Shown in pieces: positions 1-7,517 of a DNA stretch of 13,025 bases. The notes under the pieces were generated by a model. It searched no databases and was not told the origin of the DNA. It was given only the letters and a program-made list of their open reading frames with translations. A program made the translations under genes and the position numbers. Within the stretch, counting starts at the first letter, position 1. Every line of letters starts with the position of its first letter. Source of the stretch: an uncultured Campylobacteraceae bacterium. GTDB lineage: Bacteria > Campylobacterota > Campylobacteria > Campylobacterales > Arcobacteraceae. Where the stretch lies: positions 1-13,025 of the forward strand of contig CAJXPH010000057.1 in assembly GCA_913057765.1 (NCBI GenBank). Reading direction: 5' to 3'.

Positions 1-49
1 ATCTACACTATCCTCTTCGTCGGCAGCGTCAGATGTGTATAAGAGACAG
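1..49 (+). other. Illumina Nextera i5-side adapter (artefact)
   Basis: This is not genomic DNA. Bases 1-8 match the end of the P5 oligonucleotide, 9-16 (TATCCTCT) match a Nextera i5 index, 17-30 are TCGTCGGCAGCGTC, and 31-49 are the 19-bp Tn5 mosaic end AGATGTGTATAAGAGACAG. The genuine sequence starts at 50. The match to the known adapter is complete over the whole segment. Confidence 0.99.
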
Positions 50-63
50 GTAAAATCTCCATT

Positions 64-951
64 TTAATCCTTCGAATAAGTTTTTCCATCTTTTGAAATA
101 AATACTAAGAAAATTCCAAATATTATTATTGTAGATATAATAATAAAATTTAACGTAATCTCTTCTTTAAATATAATTGCACTTAAAATAACAGTAATTA
201 TTGGAACTAGAAGTAAAAATGGAGATATAAAACTAATATCTTGTGTTTTTATTAAGTATGCCCAAATACTATGTCCTAATATACTAGAACCTACAACTGT
301 ATATATAAATGAGTAATATGTAGAGTTAGACTTAATATTATATATAATTTCAAATGATTGATTATTTAATAACATAAGAATATACATCATCGGAATTCCT
401 AATAAAGAACTCCAAGCAATTATTCCCATACTTTTTATATTTTTTATCTTCTTTACTATCACAAAATATAAACCTAAACATAATGCTGAGCCAACAGCAA
501 TAAGAAATGCTTTTTTGCTTTCTAGTAAACTTGGATCATATAATAAGAATACAATTCCGGCAAAAGCAATGACTAGTCCAATGATTCTTAAGTTACTAGG
601 TCTATCTTTAAACAATATCCATGAAAATAGAATTGAAAAAGGAATTGCAAGTTGGAGTAACACAGAGATACCACCAACACTCTTTGTATATTGAATTGAT
701 AGAAATAGTAGTCCAAAATGTCCAGGTACTATTGCAATAGTTGCAAGGAATAAATATATAAAATCTTTTAAGGGTGGCAACTTTAGTATAAAAGGGATTA
801 AGACTAAAGTTACCACGGTAAATCTTAGTGTAAGAGCAGTAAAAGGATCTATCTCTTTTACAATATACGCAATAGATATAAAATTTCCTGCCCATAATAT
901 TACTACTAGAAGAACTAATGTGAGAACAAACACTTTATTATCGGTAATCAT
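64..951 (-). CDS. EamA/DMT-superfamily transporter
   Basis: A 295-residue inner-membrane protein of about ten hydrophobic helices with almost no soluble parts, the usual size and layout of two-repeat EamA (drug/metabolite transporter) proteins. The N-terminal helix carries the LWAGNFI stretch typical of the first EamA repeat, and the second repeat starts near residue 150. The ATG at 949-951 follows AAGGA at good spacing in the 27-base gap after the enolase-superfamily gene, so it is the last gene of the minus-strand cluster visible here. DMT proteins move small metabolites such as amino acids, usually outward; the substrate cannot be read from the sequence. Its place in a hydroxyproline cluster suggests an amino acid or pathway intermediate, which is inference. 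The stop codon lies 14 bases inside the genuine sequence, so nothing downstream can be seen. Confidence 0.85.
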   Translation of the reverse strand: MITDNKVFVLTLVLLVVILWAGNFISIAYIVKEIDPFTALTLRFTVVTLVLIPFILKLPPLKDFIYLFLATIAIVPGHFGLLFLSIQYTKSVGGISVLLQLAIPFSILFSWILFKDRPSNLRIIGLVIAFAGIVFLLYDPSLLESKKAFLIAVGSALCLGLYFVIVKKIKNIKSMGIIAWSSLLGIPMMYILMLLNNQSFEIIYNIKSNSTYYSFIYTVVGSSILGHSIWAYLIKTQDISFISPFLLLVPIITVILSAIIFKEEITLNFIIISTIIIFGIFLVFISKDGKTYSKD

Positions 952-978
952 TGATAATCCTTTCTAGTTTTTTAATTA

Positions 979-2082
979 TTATTCACAAATATATAATGCT
1001 TTTCCTAAAACTTCTTCTATTGGCTCAATTCCAAGTCCTGGTTTAGTAGAAGCTTTCATCACTCCATTTATTCTTTCAGGTGCACCATTTGCAGTTTTTA
1101 CTGGTGTATATGAATTAAAATCAGTTGAAGAGAATCTAAATCTCTCAGGAGTAGAATGTGCAAGATGAGAAATTGCCGCAGTGACAATATCTCCACCCCA
1201 TGAATCCTCAATAGTCATAGGGAGCCCAAGGTTAACACATACATCTCTTATTTGTCTGGCTTTTGTAAGACCTCCAACTTTTGAGATTTTAAGATTTATA
1301 CAATCCATCGCACCATCACCTTCTGCTCGTAAAAGTGTCTGCATATCATTAATATTTTCATCTAAAATAAATGGCAAAGTTGTATTTTTTCTTACTTTAA
1401 GTGATTCTTCATAACTTAAGCAAGGCTGTTCAATATAAACATCAATATCTTTCACACCATTAACAACTCTCATAGCTTCATGAGCTTTCCAACCTGTATT
1501 TGCATCAGCAACTAGCGTTTCACCATCTTCTAAAACAGCGGAAACTGCTTTTATTCTTAAAATATCATCTTCTGGAGTACCACCAACTTTTAATTGAAAC
1601 TTTGTATATCCTTCATCTCTATATCCAGATACTTTTGCTGCCATCTCTTCTGGACTTTCTTGTGATATGGCTCTGTAAAGTTTTATATCCTCACCATGTC
1701 TTCCACCCATTAAGTCAACAATAGGAAGATTTGCTTTTTTACCTAATAGGTCCCAACAAGCCATATCAAGTGCAGATTTGGCATAAGGGTGTCCAAGTAA
1801 AGCTTCATCCATAACTTTATTTATAACACCAAAATTAGTCGGGTCAAGACCTATTAGATGAGGTGCAATTTCTTCAATTGCTGCACGACAACCTTTTCCA
1901 AATGCAGGAAGATAAAATGGTCCTAAAGGACAATTTTCACCCCAACCTACAAAGTCACTATCTGTTTCAATTTTTACAATTGTACTATCAAAACTATCTA
2001 CATATTTTCCAGCAGCCCAAGAATATCTTCCTTCAACTAGAGGTAAATCTACTTGATAAACACTAATTTTTACTATCTTCAT
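979..2082 (-). CDS. Enolase-superfamily (MR/MLE) racemase or dehydratase, hydroxyproline/proline-betaine type
   Basis: A 367-residue mandelate racemase/muconate-lactonizing-type enzyme: alpha/beta capping domain (1 to about 125, with GWGENCP at 46-52 and YAKSALDMACWDL at 100-112), then a barrel. Metal ligands are D193 (VADANTGW), E218 (YIEQP) and D241 (LDEN). The two catalytic lysines are K165 (QLKVGG) and K265 (NLKISKVGG), with D293 in EDSWGGD. Paired lysines suit 1,1-proton transfer or elimination next to a carboxylate. The QxK form instead of KxK and the WGGDIVTAAISH stretch resemble, as far as I recall, hydroxyproline-betaine 2-epimerase (HpbD). Cis-3-hydroxy-L-proline dehydratase shares most of these features. 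The aromatic residue I remember as holding the betaine cation in HpbD (Trp near 320) seems absent here; the region reads FSSTDFNSY. A non-methylated proline derivative is therefore possible. The ATG follows AAGGAA. The gene lies 75 bases after the importer ATPase. Confidence 0.75.
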   Translation of the reverse strand: MKIVKISVYQVDLPLVEGRYSWAAGKYVDSFDSTIVKIETDSDFVGWGENCPLGPFYLPAFGKGCRAAIEEIAPHLIGLDPTNFGVINKVMDEALLGHPYAKSALDMACWDLLGKKANLPIVDLMGGRHGEDIKLYRAISQESPEEMAAKVSGYRDEGYTKFQLKVGGTPEDDILRIKAVSAVLEDGETLVADANTGWKAHEAMRVVNGVKDIDVYIEQPCLSYEESLKVRKNTTLPFILDENINDMQTLLRAEGDGAMDCINLKISKVGGLTKARQIRDVCVNLGLPMTIEDSWGGDIVTAAISHLAHSTPERFRFSSTDFNSYTPVKTANGAPERINGVMKASTKPGLGIEPIEEVLGKALYICE

Positions 2083-2099
2083 TCTATTTCCTTAAGTAA

Positions 2100-2143
2100 A
2101 ACAAGACAAGGGAGCAACCGCCAAGTATTTTTATTGTCTTGTT
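2100..2143 (-). terminator. 10-bp inverted repeat with 24-base loop between importer and racemase genes
   Basis: AACAAGACAA at 2100-2109 and TTGTCTTGTT at 2134-2143 are perfect complements around a 24-base loop. On the minus strand the second arm runs into TTTTAC, so the structure could be a weak terminator or an mRNA-end stabiliser after the ATPase gene. The loop is oddly GC-rich for this AT-rich spacer (GGGAGCAACCGCC). The large loop and short T tract make a strong terminator unlikely. Confidence 0.45.
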
Positions 2144-2157
2144 ATAAGTTTATTTTT

Positions 2158-2883
2158 TTAATGTAAAACCTTTGATAAGAACTGTTGAGTTCTCTCTTTT
2201 TGTGGATTTTCAATAACCTGTTCAGGAGTACCAATTTCTTCAATAACACCTTTGTGAAAAAATGCTACTCTATCTGATACTTCTCTAGCAAATGCAATCT
2301 CATGTGTTACACAAATCATTGTCATACCTTCTTTTCTAAGAAGTCTCAACGTATCAAGTACCTCTCCAACTAATTCAGGATCAAGGGCAGATGTAATTTC
2401 ATCAAATAACATATACTCAGGCTCCATTGCTAAAGCTCTCGCGATTGCTAATCTTTGTTGCTGACCACCTGACATTCTTGTTGGAAACTCGTCAAACTTA
2501 TCTCCAAGACCTACATGTTCTAATTGTTCTTTTGCAATTTTTTCTGCATCTTCTTTAGATTTCCCTAAAACTTTTTGTGGTGCTAAAGCTACATTTTCAA
2601 GAACAGTTAAATGAGGAAAAGAATTCCATTGTTGAAAAACCATCCCTATCTTTTGTCTTAGGTTATTAATATTTGTTTTTTTATCATGAACTGAAACACC
2701 ATCAACAATTACTTCACCTTTTTGAATATTTTCAATTGCATTAATACAATAAAGCATAGTTGATTTACCGGAACCTGAACCACCAATTACTGATAAAACT
2801 TCACCTTTTTGTACAGTTAAATCAATTCCTTTTAAAACTTCTAAATCTCCAAATGATTTATGTACTTTTTTTAACTCAATCAT
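2158..2883 (-). CDS. Polar amino acid ABC importer, ATPase subunit
   Basis: A 241-residue cytoplasmic ATPase of the GlnQ/HisP type that drives the importer encoded just upstream. Walker A GGSGSGKS is at 34-41, the Q-loop QQW near 84-86, the ABC signature SGGQQQR at 138-144, Walker B YMLFDE at 157-162, the D-loop SALD next to it, and the H-loop histidine at 194 (CVTHE). Length and all motifs are normal for the polar amino acid uptake family. Its ATG overlaps the stop of the second permease gene by four bases (ATGA), so translation is probably coupled. The ribosome site is GGAAGT inside the permease end. The exact amino acid cannot be told from the ATPase; the surrounding genes suggest hydroxyproline or proline derivatives. 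Confidence 0.93.
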   Translation of the reverse strand: MIELKKVHKSFGDLEVLKGIDLTVQKGEVLSVIGGSGSGKSTMLYCINAIENIQKGEVIVDGVSVHDKKTNINNLRQKIGMVFQQWNSFPHLTVLENVALAPQKVLGKSKEDAEKIAKEQLEHVGLGDKFDEFPTRMSGGQQQRLAIARALAMEPEYMLFDEITSALDPELVGEVLDTLRLLRKEGMTMICVTHEIAFAREVSDRVAFFHKGVIEEIGTPEQVIENPQKERTQQFLSKVLH

Positions 2884-3602
2884 ATTTTTAACTTCCTTTC
2901 TAAATGTGCTGCGTATAGTGAAATTGGATATGAAATAATAAAATAGAAAAACCCAACTCCAAGTAATAATAATAATGCTTCTTGTGTTTTAGATATTAAT
3001 TCTTCTGTTGTTTTTAATAACTCTAGATACCCAATAACAGATACTAAAGCTGAATCTTTAATAACAGATAAAACAATACTTATCCATGAAGGGAATACTG
3101 TTCTAATACCTAAAGGGAATACTATATATCTATAGTCTTGCCAATAAGAAAGCCCTAAAGACCTTGCAGCTCTTCTTGTTGTTTCGGGAACTGAATCAAT
3201 TCCTGCACGTACTACTTCTGTAACAAAAGCTGATGTATATGCTGATAAAACTATAGCACCTACCCAGAAAATTGAAATATCAATTTCTAAAATTCCCATA
3301 AATGAGTAAAATAAAATAAATTGTATAATTAGTGGAACGGATCTTAAAATATCAAGAAAACCACTTAAAAGTATTTCAGTAAAAAAGTTTGCATTACTTT
3401 TTAAATATCCAAATATAATTCCAAAAAATGTACCAATTACAATTGCTACTACTGAAATATATATTGTTCTTAATAAACCTTCTAATAAAAACTCTAAATC
3501 ATAATAATTAAGAGTTGAATTTTTTATTGTTGTTATTGCTTCATATGCAATATATCCAAAAATTAATGCATAAATTAAATATTTAATTTGTTTATTGTTC
3601 AT
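2880..3602 (-). CDS. Polar amino acid ABC importer, permease subunit 2
   Basis: A 240-residue inner-membrane permease of the HisM/GlnP family. It has about five to six hydrophobic segments; the LRSVPLIIQFILFY stretch near 86-99 is typical of the family. The cytoplasmic EAA loop that docks on the ATPase runs from about E129 to P163 (EVVRAGIDSVPETTRRAARSLG, then YRYIVFP). It pairs with the other permease to form the heterodimeric channel. Its ATG overlaps the stop of permease 1 by one base (TAATG), with GGAGA inside the end of that gene as the ribosome site, and its own stop overlaps the ATPase start. An extra N-terminal helix (about residues 7-24) before the usual core is slightly longer than in the partner subunit. 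Confidence 0.9.
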   Translation of the reverse strand: MNNKQIKYLIYALIFGYIAYEAITTIKNSTLNYYDLEFLLEGLLRTIYISVVAIVIGTFFGIIFGYLKSNANFFTEILLSGFLDILRSVPLIIQFILFYSFMGILEIDISIFWVGAIVLSAYTSAFVTEVVRAGIDSVPETTRRAARSLGLSYWQDYRYIVFPLGIRTVFPSWISIVLSVIKDSALVSVIGYLELLKTTEELISKTQEALLLLLGVGFFYFIISYPISLYAAHLERKLKI

Positions 3603-4276
3603 TATGCATCTCCTCTAAATAATTTATAAGCAAGTAATTTTGAACCAAGTAAAACACTTTTTGCAATAACAAAATACATTGCTGCTGTTACTAAATAAAA
3701 TTCAAATGTTCTAAATGATAAAGACTGCAATTGATCAGTCTTACCTGTTAACTCTAACATACCAACTAATGTTCCTAATGACGTCATTAAAATTGCCCAA
3801 ATCATTTGGTTAGTCATTGGATGATAAACTTTTCTTAAAACTTGAGGTAAAATAATATACCAATAAGTTTGTACTTTACTCATTCCTAAAGACCTAGATG
3901 CTGACATCTGTGTTGATGGAATTGAGGCAAATCCACCTCTTAATGTTTCTGCTAAATACCCTGCATTATTAAAGGTTAAAGCAGCTAATACAGCAACATA
4001 AGGACTTAAGTGAATACCAAATGCTCCTAATCCAAAATACATCATATAAATTTGAAATAAAGCTGGAGTATTCCGTGCTAATTCAATCCATATAACAGAT
4101 GGTGTTCTTGCTAATTCATTATCTGAATCTTTTCCAAGAGATAAGAAAATAGCGATTATTAGGCCTAGAACCATTGAAAGTATTGCTACTTCAAGGGTAA
4201 TAAGTGCAGCGCTAAGCATCTCTGGGAAAACATTCCAAACAGTAATCCAGTGAAAGGTGTAATCAAAATCAAACAT
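3602..4276 (-). CDS. Polar amino acid ABC importer, permease subunit 1
   Basis: A 224-residue inner-membrane permease of the HisQ/GlnP type. The first helix is near residues 20-47, the family stretch RNTPALFQIYMMYFGLG follows at 69-85, and the EAA loop is at about 110-145 (ETLRGGFASIP, SASRSLGMS, YWYIILPQ). The ATG at 4274-4276 has AAGGAT seven bases ahead. It lies 56 bases downstream of the binding-protein gene, behind a hairpin, an arrangement that usually lets the binding protein be made in excess over the membrane parts. Together with the next two genes it forms a complete importer. Confidence 0.91.
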   Translation of the reverse strand: MFDFDYTFHWITVWNVFPEMLSAALITLEVAILSMVLGLIIAIFLSLGKDSDNELARTPSVIWIELARNTPALFQIYMMYFGLGAFGIHLSPYVAVLAALTFNNAGYLAETLRGGFASIPSTQMSASRSLGMSKVQTYWYIILPQVLRKVYHPMTNQMIWAILMTSLGTLVGMLELTGKTDQLQSLSFRTFEFYLVTAAMYFVIAKSVLLGSKLLAYKLFRGDA

Positions 4277-4303
4277 ATTTAATCCTTACATTGATGTACT
4301 TAC

Positions 4304-4322
4304 TCAAGGGGGAAACCCTTGA
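4304..4322 (-). terminator. Intercistronic hairpin after the binding-protein gene
   Basis: TCAAGGG at 4304-4310 and CCCTTGA at 4316-4322 enclose a 5-base loop. With wobble pairs on the minus-strand RNA the stem extends to about twelve pairs. No T run follows, so it is unlikely to stop all transcription. It fits a stabilising or partially terminating hairpin that raises binding-protein output relative to the permeases, a common arrangement in ABC import operons (inferred here from position). Confidence 0.55.
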
Positions 4323-4332
4323 ATAAAGTAAC

Positions 4333-5154
4333 TTAGTAGTAAATTCCATCTACTGTTAATTTTCTAAGAGGAGAATTACCATAGAATTGTTTATTTAATT
4401 CTTCATATCTTCCAGATCTTACTTGTTGGTGAATAAATAGGTTTAAATAATTTATCATTCCATATTCAGATCTTTTTGCAATAATTGAAACAAAGTCACT
4501 AAATTTAGGAACAAATGGTCCAGCCATATAGTCTTTATACTTTGGTAGTTTCAATAATTCAACAATTGTAGTATCAGTTGTGATAATTGCATCAGCTTTA
4601 CCTTGAACTAACGCTAAATGTGTATCATTTTCAGATTTTGATGAGAAATATTTTGATGTATCCCATCCCATTTCTTTTGCATTTTTCATAAACTCAGTTT
4701 CAGGAGTTGTACTTAACGCTGCAGTAACTTTTTTGCCTTTTAAATCAGCAAAACTATTAATCCCTGAATCTTTTTTAACCATTGCTTGTAATTTGAATAC
4801 AAAATACGGCATAGTGAATCCCGCAGACTTAGCTCTTTGTAATGTATCTGATGTAGATCCAATTACTACATCAACTTTTCCAGAGTTTAAAGCTGGGATT
4901 CTTTGAGCAAACGACATAGATTTAAGTTCAAGCTCAACACCTAAAGCTTTTGCTAAATCTTTACAATATTCCACATCAAAACCTGCTGGTTTATTTTTTG
5001 CATCTCTATAACCCATAGGTGGGAAATCAAGAACTACACCACATTTAACTTTTCCTTTAGAAATAATCTTATCTAGTTTATCTGCACTTGCACTTGTTGC
5101 ACTAAGAGCTAAAACTGAAGCCGCTACTACTGTTAATTTTTTTATTAAATTCAT
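4333..5154 (-). CDS. Polar amino acid ABC importer, periplasmic substrate-binding protein
   Basis: A family-3 solute-binding protein of 273 residues that captures an amino acid in the periplasm. I place the start at the ATG at 5152-5154 because AAAGGAA lies just ahead of it and it begins a clean signal peptide (MNLIKKLTVVAASVLALS) with cleavage after A22-S23-A24. A reading from an upstream TTG at 5221-5223 would bury this signal peptide. The mature protein opens with DKLDKIISKGKVKCGV, then FPPMGYRD at 44-51. R107 in the STSDTLQRAK segment is the usual ligand-carboxylate arginine, and D194 in AIITTD is the usual ligand-amine aspartate. This supports an alpha-amino or imino acid ligand. From context I infer hydroxyproline or proline-like compounds; the binding site alone does not decide this. 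Confidence 0.9.
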   Translation of the reverse strand: MNLIKKLTVVAASVLALSATSASADKLDKIISKGKVKCGVVLDFPPMGYRDAKNKPAGFDVEYCKDLAKALGVELELKSMSFAQRIPALNSGKVDVVIGSTSDTLQRAKSAGFTMPYFVFKLQAMVKKDSGINSFADLKGKKVTAALSTTPETEFMKNAKEMGWDTSKYFSSKSENDTHLALVQGKADAIITTDTTIVELLKLPKYKDYMAGPFVPKFSDFVSIIAKRSEYGMINYLNLFIHQQVRSGRYEELNKQFYGNSPLRKLTVDGIYY

Positions 5155-5243
5155 TTTTATTCCTTTTTTATTTATAATTACCCTACTAAAACTAATTACG
5201 TGTCCTTCATTAAACATTTTCAATATTTCTTGATTCCTCCTTT

Positions 5244-6497
5244 TTAAAATCTATATAGATTCATTTTATTAATTTCTATATCTGTATTTTTTTCATTTAT
5301 TAAGTCTGTAACAATTTTTCCTGTCGCAGGTCCTAAAGACACTCCCATCATTGCGTGTCCCGAAGCAATAATAAGATTTGAAAGTTCATTCGATTTTCCA
5401 ATAAATGGTAAACCATCTGGAGAACAAGGTCTAAGTCCTGCCCAAATATCTTTCATTTGTGGTGTTTGGATGTTTAATCCATTTATATATGAGTTAGCAG
5501 CTTTTTTTATGTTGTTAACTCTTCTTTCATTAATAGATAAATCATAACCACTAATCATCATCGTTCCACCAAATCTTACATAAGAATCATATGGTGTAAC
5601 TGCAACTTTTTCTTCAGCTAAAATCATTGGTGTAGAAAAATTCAATGAATCATTTTTATCTACTATAAAAGAAAACCCTTTTCCACCCTGCATAGGAAGA
5701 TTTAAATTAAACTTCTTAGCAATTTGCATTGTTAATATTCCTGTTGTAAAAATAAAATTATCTGCTTTATAAACATTTGATTCATCATCTACAATAGAAT
5801 CTATTTTTGAATTTGAAATATTGATATCTTCAATATGACAATCTTCATAAAATTTAACACATTTTTTTTCTAAATAATTTTTAATAGCAATAATAAAATC
5901 ATATGGTTGAATTTTAGAATCATCTTTAAAATAAGAAGCTCCTATCACATCAAAAGTAGCGTCTGGTTCTAGTTGCTTGATATCTTCTTTACTTAATATT
6001 TGCGCTTCAAGTCCCAATTCATTTGCTTCTTTTACTAAGAATTCTTCTTCTTTTAAAGTTTTTTCTTCTTTACACATCATTAAAAGTCCAGAAGTTTTAA
6101 AATCAAAATCAAAATCATCATTTTCTTTTAATTCTTTGTATAGATCTAGACTATAAAGATTTATATCTCTTAAGAAATGTTTATTTTCATTTACATGTTT
6201 TTTTGTACAAAAAGTATTAAATTTAATTATCCATTTTATTAAATCCATATCAAGTCTTGGTTTTAAAAAAAATGGAGAATTTGGATTTAGCATCCATTTA
6301 ATACCTTTCTTTAAAATTCCAGGATTCGACAATGTTTCAAAATGACTTGGGACTATTAATCCTGCATTTCCATAAGAGCACTCTAACCCTATTTTATTTG
6401 CATCAAATACAGAAACCTTATGACCACTTTTATGTAAATAATATGCAGTACAAATTCCACTTATTCCACCACCAATGATTGCTATTTCTTTACTCAT
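5244..6497 (-). CDS. FAD-dependent D-amino-acid (cis-4-hydroxy-D-proline) dehydrogenase, DadA family
   Basis: A 417-residue flavoprotein of the DAO/DadA family. The FAD-binding Rossmann motif GGGISG is at 9-14 followed by an acidic end of strand 2 (VFDA). The C-terminal part has the family signatures GLRPCSPDGLPFIG and ASGHAMMGVSLGPATGKIVTDL. DadA-like enzymes oxidise D-amino acids and pass electrons to the respiratory chain at the membrane. Directly behind hydroxyproline epimerase (one base between them) it most likely oxidises cis-4-hydroxy-D-proline to pyrroline-4-hydroxy-2-carboxylate. It is a single-polypeptide form: the window has no small partner subunits like those of the heteromeric hydroxyproline dehydrogenases. 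The ribosome site AGGTGA lies in the end of the epimerase gene. D-proline is a possible alternative or additional substrate. Confidence 0.85.
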   Translation of the reverse strand: MSKEIAIIGGGISGICTAYYLHKSGHKVSVFDANKIGLECSYGNAGLIVPSHFETLSNPGILKKGIKWMLNPNSPFFLKPRLDMDLIKWIIKFNTFCTKKHVNENKHFLRDINLYSLDLYKELKENDDFDFDFKTSGLLMMCKEEKTLKEEEFLVKEANELGLEAQILSKEDIKQLEPDATFDVIGASYFKDDSKIQPYDFIIAIKNYLEKKCVKFYEDCHIEDINISNSKIDSIVDDESNVYKADNFIFTTGILTMQIAKKFNLNLPMQGGKGFSFIVDKNDSLNFSTPMILAEEKVAVTPYDSYVRFGGTMMISGYDLSINERRVNNIKKAANSYINGLNIQTPQMKDIWAGLRPCSPDGLPFIGKSNELSNLIIASGHAMMGVSLGPATGKIVTDLINEKNTDIEINKMNLYRF

Positions 6498-6498
6498 T

Positions 6499-7503
6499 TT
6501 ATATCACCTGAAAACCATGAGCATAAGGATCATCATCATTAATTGTAATTATATTAAGACCAGTAATTTTTGCCCAACCTTCAATAGAAGGAATAATTGC
6601 TTTGTATTCACCTAAACTTAGTTCTTCTTCAATTCTTCCAATAAATTTAGAACCAATAAAACTTTCATGAATAAACTCATCTCCAGCTTTTAACAAACCT
6701 TTTGCATACCATTGAGCCATTCTGGCACTTGTTCCCGTTCCACAAGGAGATCTATCAATTGCTTTATCTCCATAGAAAACTGCATTTCTTGCGCTTGAAG
6801 CTTTTTCAATAGTTTGGCCAGTCCATTCAATATGTGATAATCCACAAATTGTTTCATTTTCAGGATGAACAAAAGAATATTTTTCATTTAACCTTTCTCT
6901 TAATTCACCACTCATTGAAATTAACTCTGCAGCCGTAAAATTTTCAATCCCAGCGAAATTTTCTTGTGGATCAACTATTGCATAAAAGTTTCCACCGTAA
7001 GCAACATCAACTACTAATTTTCCTAGTTTTGATGATTCTATTTCAAGATTTGTTGAATGTAAAAAAGATGCAATATTTACTATTTTTACAGATTCAACTC
7101 TATTTTTTTCATCTTTTTTATATGTGGCAACTACAAGTCCAGCTGGTGTTTCTATTCTAAGTACACCTTCTTTTTTTGGAGTTATAATCTCTTTTTCTAT
7201 TAAAACAGTAACAGTTCCAATTGTTCCATGTCCACACATTGGAAGACATCCACTTGTTTCAATAAATAAAATAGAAACATCATATTTATCTGAACTTGGT
7301 TGAAAAATAATTGTTCCGCTCATCATGTCATGACCTCGAGGCTCAAACATTAGACCACGTCTAATCCAATCAAATTCTTTTAAGAAATGCTGTCTTTTTT
7401 CACTCATATTGGCACCTATTAATAAAGGTGCACCCCCATAAATAACCCTAACTGGATTACCACAAGTATGAGCATCTACACAAAAAAATGTTCCACAAGA
7501 CAT
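6499..7503 (-). CDS. 4-hydroxyproline 2-epimerase (proline racemase family)
   Basis: A 334-residue cofactor-free epimerase. The two catalytic cysteines are both present: C90 in LPMCGHGTIG and C254 in DRSPCGTGTSAR. Trans-3-hydroxy-L-proline dehydratases of the same family have Thr at the second position, so that function is unlikely. Other family marks are DAHTCGNPVRV at 10-20, PRGHDMMSG at 55-63 and GGNFYAIVD at 170-178. It converts trans-4-hydroxy-L-proline to cis-4-hydroxy-D-proline, the first step of the pathway. The neighbouring dehydrogenase, deaminase and semialdehyde dehydrogenase make this more likely than proline racemase. The ATG at 7501-7503 has AAGGGGA upstream and lies 14 bases after the reductase gene. 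Confidence 0.9.
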   Translation of the reverse strand: MSCGTFFCVDAHTCGNPVRVIYGGAPLLIGANMSEKRQHFLKEFDWIRRGLMFEPRGHDMMSGTIIFQPSSDKYDVSILFIETSGCLPMCGHGTIGTVTVLIEKEIITPKKEGVLRIETPAGLVVATYKKDEKNRVESVKIVNIASFLHSTNLEIESSKLGKLVVDVAYGGNFYAIVDPQENFAGIENFTAAELISMSGELRERLNEKYSFVHPENETICGLSHIEWTGQTIEKASSARNAVFYGDKAIDRSPCGTGTSARMAQWYAKGLLKAGDEFIHESFIGSKFIGRIEEELSLGEYKAIIPSIEGWAKITGLNIITINDDDPYAHGFQVI

Positions 7504-7517
7504 AAAAATCCCCTTAA

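Noticed and set aside
608..895. Reading frames overlapping the real genes at 608-895, 1181-1414, 1500-1724, 1863-2066, 6690-6887, 6966-7160 and 10426-10638
   Set aside because: They are alternative-frame shadows of well-supported genes, with low-complexity translations rich in Leu, His, Phe or Tyr and no family motifs.
5155..5223. Extended N-terminus of the binding protein from a TTG at 5221-5223
   Set aside because: It would place 23 residues ahead of a complete signal peptide. The ATG at 5152-5154 has its own ribosome site and begins the signal peptide.
6499..7503. Trans-3-hydroxy-L-proline dehydratase
   Set aside because: That subgroup of the proline racemase family has Thr in place of the second catalytic cysteine; here C254 is present in SPCGTGT.
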